DNA from: Candidatus Anammoxibacter sp.
GTDB taxonomy: Bacteria; Planctomycetota; Brocadiia; Brocadiales; Anammoxibacteraceae
NCBI GenBank assembly: GCA_021777105.1
Contig: JAIQZQ010000114.1
Coordinates: forward strand, 1-64,000
Direction of reading: 5' to 3'
Length of the DNA: 64,000 nucleotides
Below the pieces are notes generated by a model. That model saw only the letters and a program-made list of their open reading frames with translations, had not been told where the DNA came from and searched no databases. This document shows, in pieces, positions 63,264-64,000 of the stretch (positions are counted from its first letter, which is position 1; each line of letters opens with the position of its first letter). Both the position numbers and the translations under genes were made by a program.

Positions 63264-64000
63264 CTAATTGCCTATCTCCGCGTTTTTTAAAAGGCTCTCC
63301 TGTTTAGCCAATTTCATATCCTCCTCAACCATTATCTTAACAAGCCCGTCAAACGCCACATTCGGCGACCAGCCCAACACATTTTTAGCCTTGGTTGCGT
63401 CGCCTAAAAGATAATCAACCTCGGTAGGCCGGAAATAACGAGGATCAATCTCAATCAACGTCTTTTCCGTTTCAGCGTCAACGCCCTTTTCATCCACTCC
63501 GGAGCCCGTCCATTTCAAGCCGATGCCTACCCCGGCAAAACTCTTCTCAACAAACTCCCTCACAGTATGCGCCTCGCCGGTGGCCACAACAAAATCGTCC
63601 GGTTTGTCATGCTGAAGTATCATCCACATAACCTCCACATAGTCTTTTGCGTACCCCCAATCTCTTTTAGAGTCAAGGTTGCCCAAATAGAGCTTCTCCT
63701 GAATACCGGCCTTTATTCTTGTAACCGCCCTTGTAATCTTTCTTGTCACAAACGTCTCGCCCCTGCGAGGCGATTCATGGTTGAAAAGGATGCCGTTTGA
63801 AGCAAATATGTTATAACCCTCGCGATAATTAACGGTTATCCAATACGCATACTGTTTTGCTATGGCATATGGGCTGCGCGGATAAAATGGCGTGGTTTCC
63901 GATTGCGGAGTATTTTGCGCCCCGCCGAAAAGCTCGCTGCTTGACGCCTGGTAAAACTTTGTGTCAATGCCCGTCTCGCGAATAGCCTCCAGAATTCTCA
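63264..64000 (-). CDS. gmd: GDP-mannose 4,6-dehydratase (5' part beyond window)
   Basis: C-terminal 245 residues or so of an extended SDR enzyme making GDP-4-keto-6-deoxymannose, precursor of fucose, rhamnose or perosamine in surface glycans. Visible: FYQASSSELFG (catalytic Ser/Glu), the active-site Tyr and Lys in YPRSPYAIAKQYAYWI, NHESPRRGETFVTRK, LGNLDSKRDWGYAKDYVE and RYFRPTEVDYLLGD. The frame is open to the window edge. No initiation codon is within the window. A glycosyltransferase at the other end of the window may use related sugars, but the two are 59 kb apart. Confidence 0.95.
   Translation of the reverse strand, partial: RILEAIRETGIDTKFYQASSSELFGGAQNTPQSETTPFYPRSPYAIAKQYAYWITVNYREGYNIFASNGILFNHESPRRGETFVTRKITRAVTRIKAGIQEKLYLGNLDSKRDWGYAKDYVEVMWMILQHDKPDDFVVATGEAHTVREFVEKSFAGVGIGLKWTGSGVDEKGVDAETEKTLIEIDPRYFRPTEVDYLLGDATKAKNVLGWSPNVAFDGLVKIMVEEDMKLAKQESLLKNAEIGN

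Overview
The window comes from a Gram-negative bacterium: it has diaminopimelate synthesis, Tat and Sec signal peptides, a periplasm served by many two-membrane-segment receptors, and GDP-mannose sugar synthesis. GC content is moderate and several genes start with TTG or GTG. The lineage cannot be fixed from sequence alone. The style (dozens of multi-PAS histidine kinases, MshEN and PilZ domains, a futalosine-type prenyltransferase) would fit a Desulfobacterota/Nitrospirota-like or candidate-phylum environmental bacterium. No rRNA, tRNA, CRISPR array or recognisable transposase was seen.

Layout. 1-3 kb: the 3' part of a KAP-type NTPase with pentapeptide repeats (apparently frameshifted at the window edge), and a divergent DUF4143 ATPase preceded by three operators spaced exactly 32 bp apart. 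3-11 kb: housekeeping genes (GT2 glycosyltransferase, an effector-less dCache-HAMP receptor, dapF, ruvX/yqgF, U32 peptidase, an Rpn-type nuclease, a UbiA/MqnP-like prenyltransferase, hemC). 11-13.5 kb: repeat elements, a predicted AAA-ATPase/PD-(D/E)XK protein and a tiny minus-strand gene. 13.5-63 kb: an almost unbroken signalling island on the + strand with sixteen histidine kinases (fifteen + strand, one - strand), six free-standing response regulators, two PilZ proteins, a PilJ_N protein, a novel periplasmic repeat protein, two orphan periplasmic binding proteins each coupled to a kinase, a free-standing CheB-type methylesterase, and a PIN toxin-antitoxin pair. 63.2-64 kb: the 3' part of gmd on the minus strand.

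How the genes may work together. Eight kinases share an almost identical phosphoacceptor block (SASIAHEFNNPICGIRNVLE-like) behind very different sensor modules (MEDS, MASE1-CHASE, dCache, receivers, PAS strings), so many inputs may converge on a few shared receivers. Outputs that can be seen are c-di-GMP-type proteins (PilZ pair, MshEN-receiver-kinase), one HTH-receiver, receivers with a four-cysteine tail, and a multistep phosphorelay kinase (PAS-GAF-GAF-HK-REC-REC-HPt) followed by a receiver kinase and a single receiver. No GGDEF, EAL or HD-GYP protein, CheA, CheR, or ABC permease is present here, so the final effectors lie elsewhere.

Repeats. Two MITE-like families, heptamer arrays around a four-helix-bundle (IVP/S23) gene with several decayed copies, and a cluster of GC-rich hairpins fill most gaps. 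Two roughly 200-bp MITE-like copies lie in opposite orientation on either side of one kinase gene (42169-44928) and form a long inverted repeat that could permit inversion.
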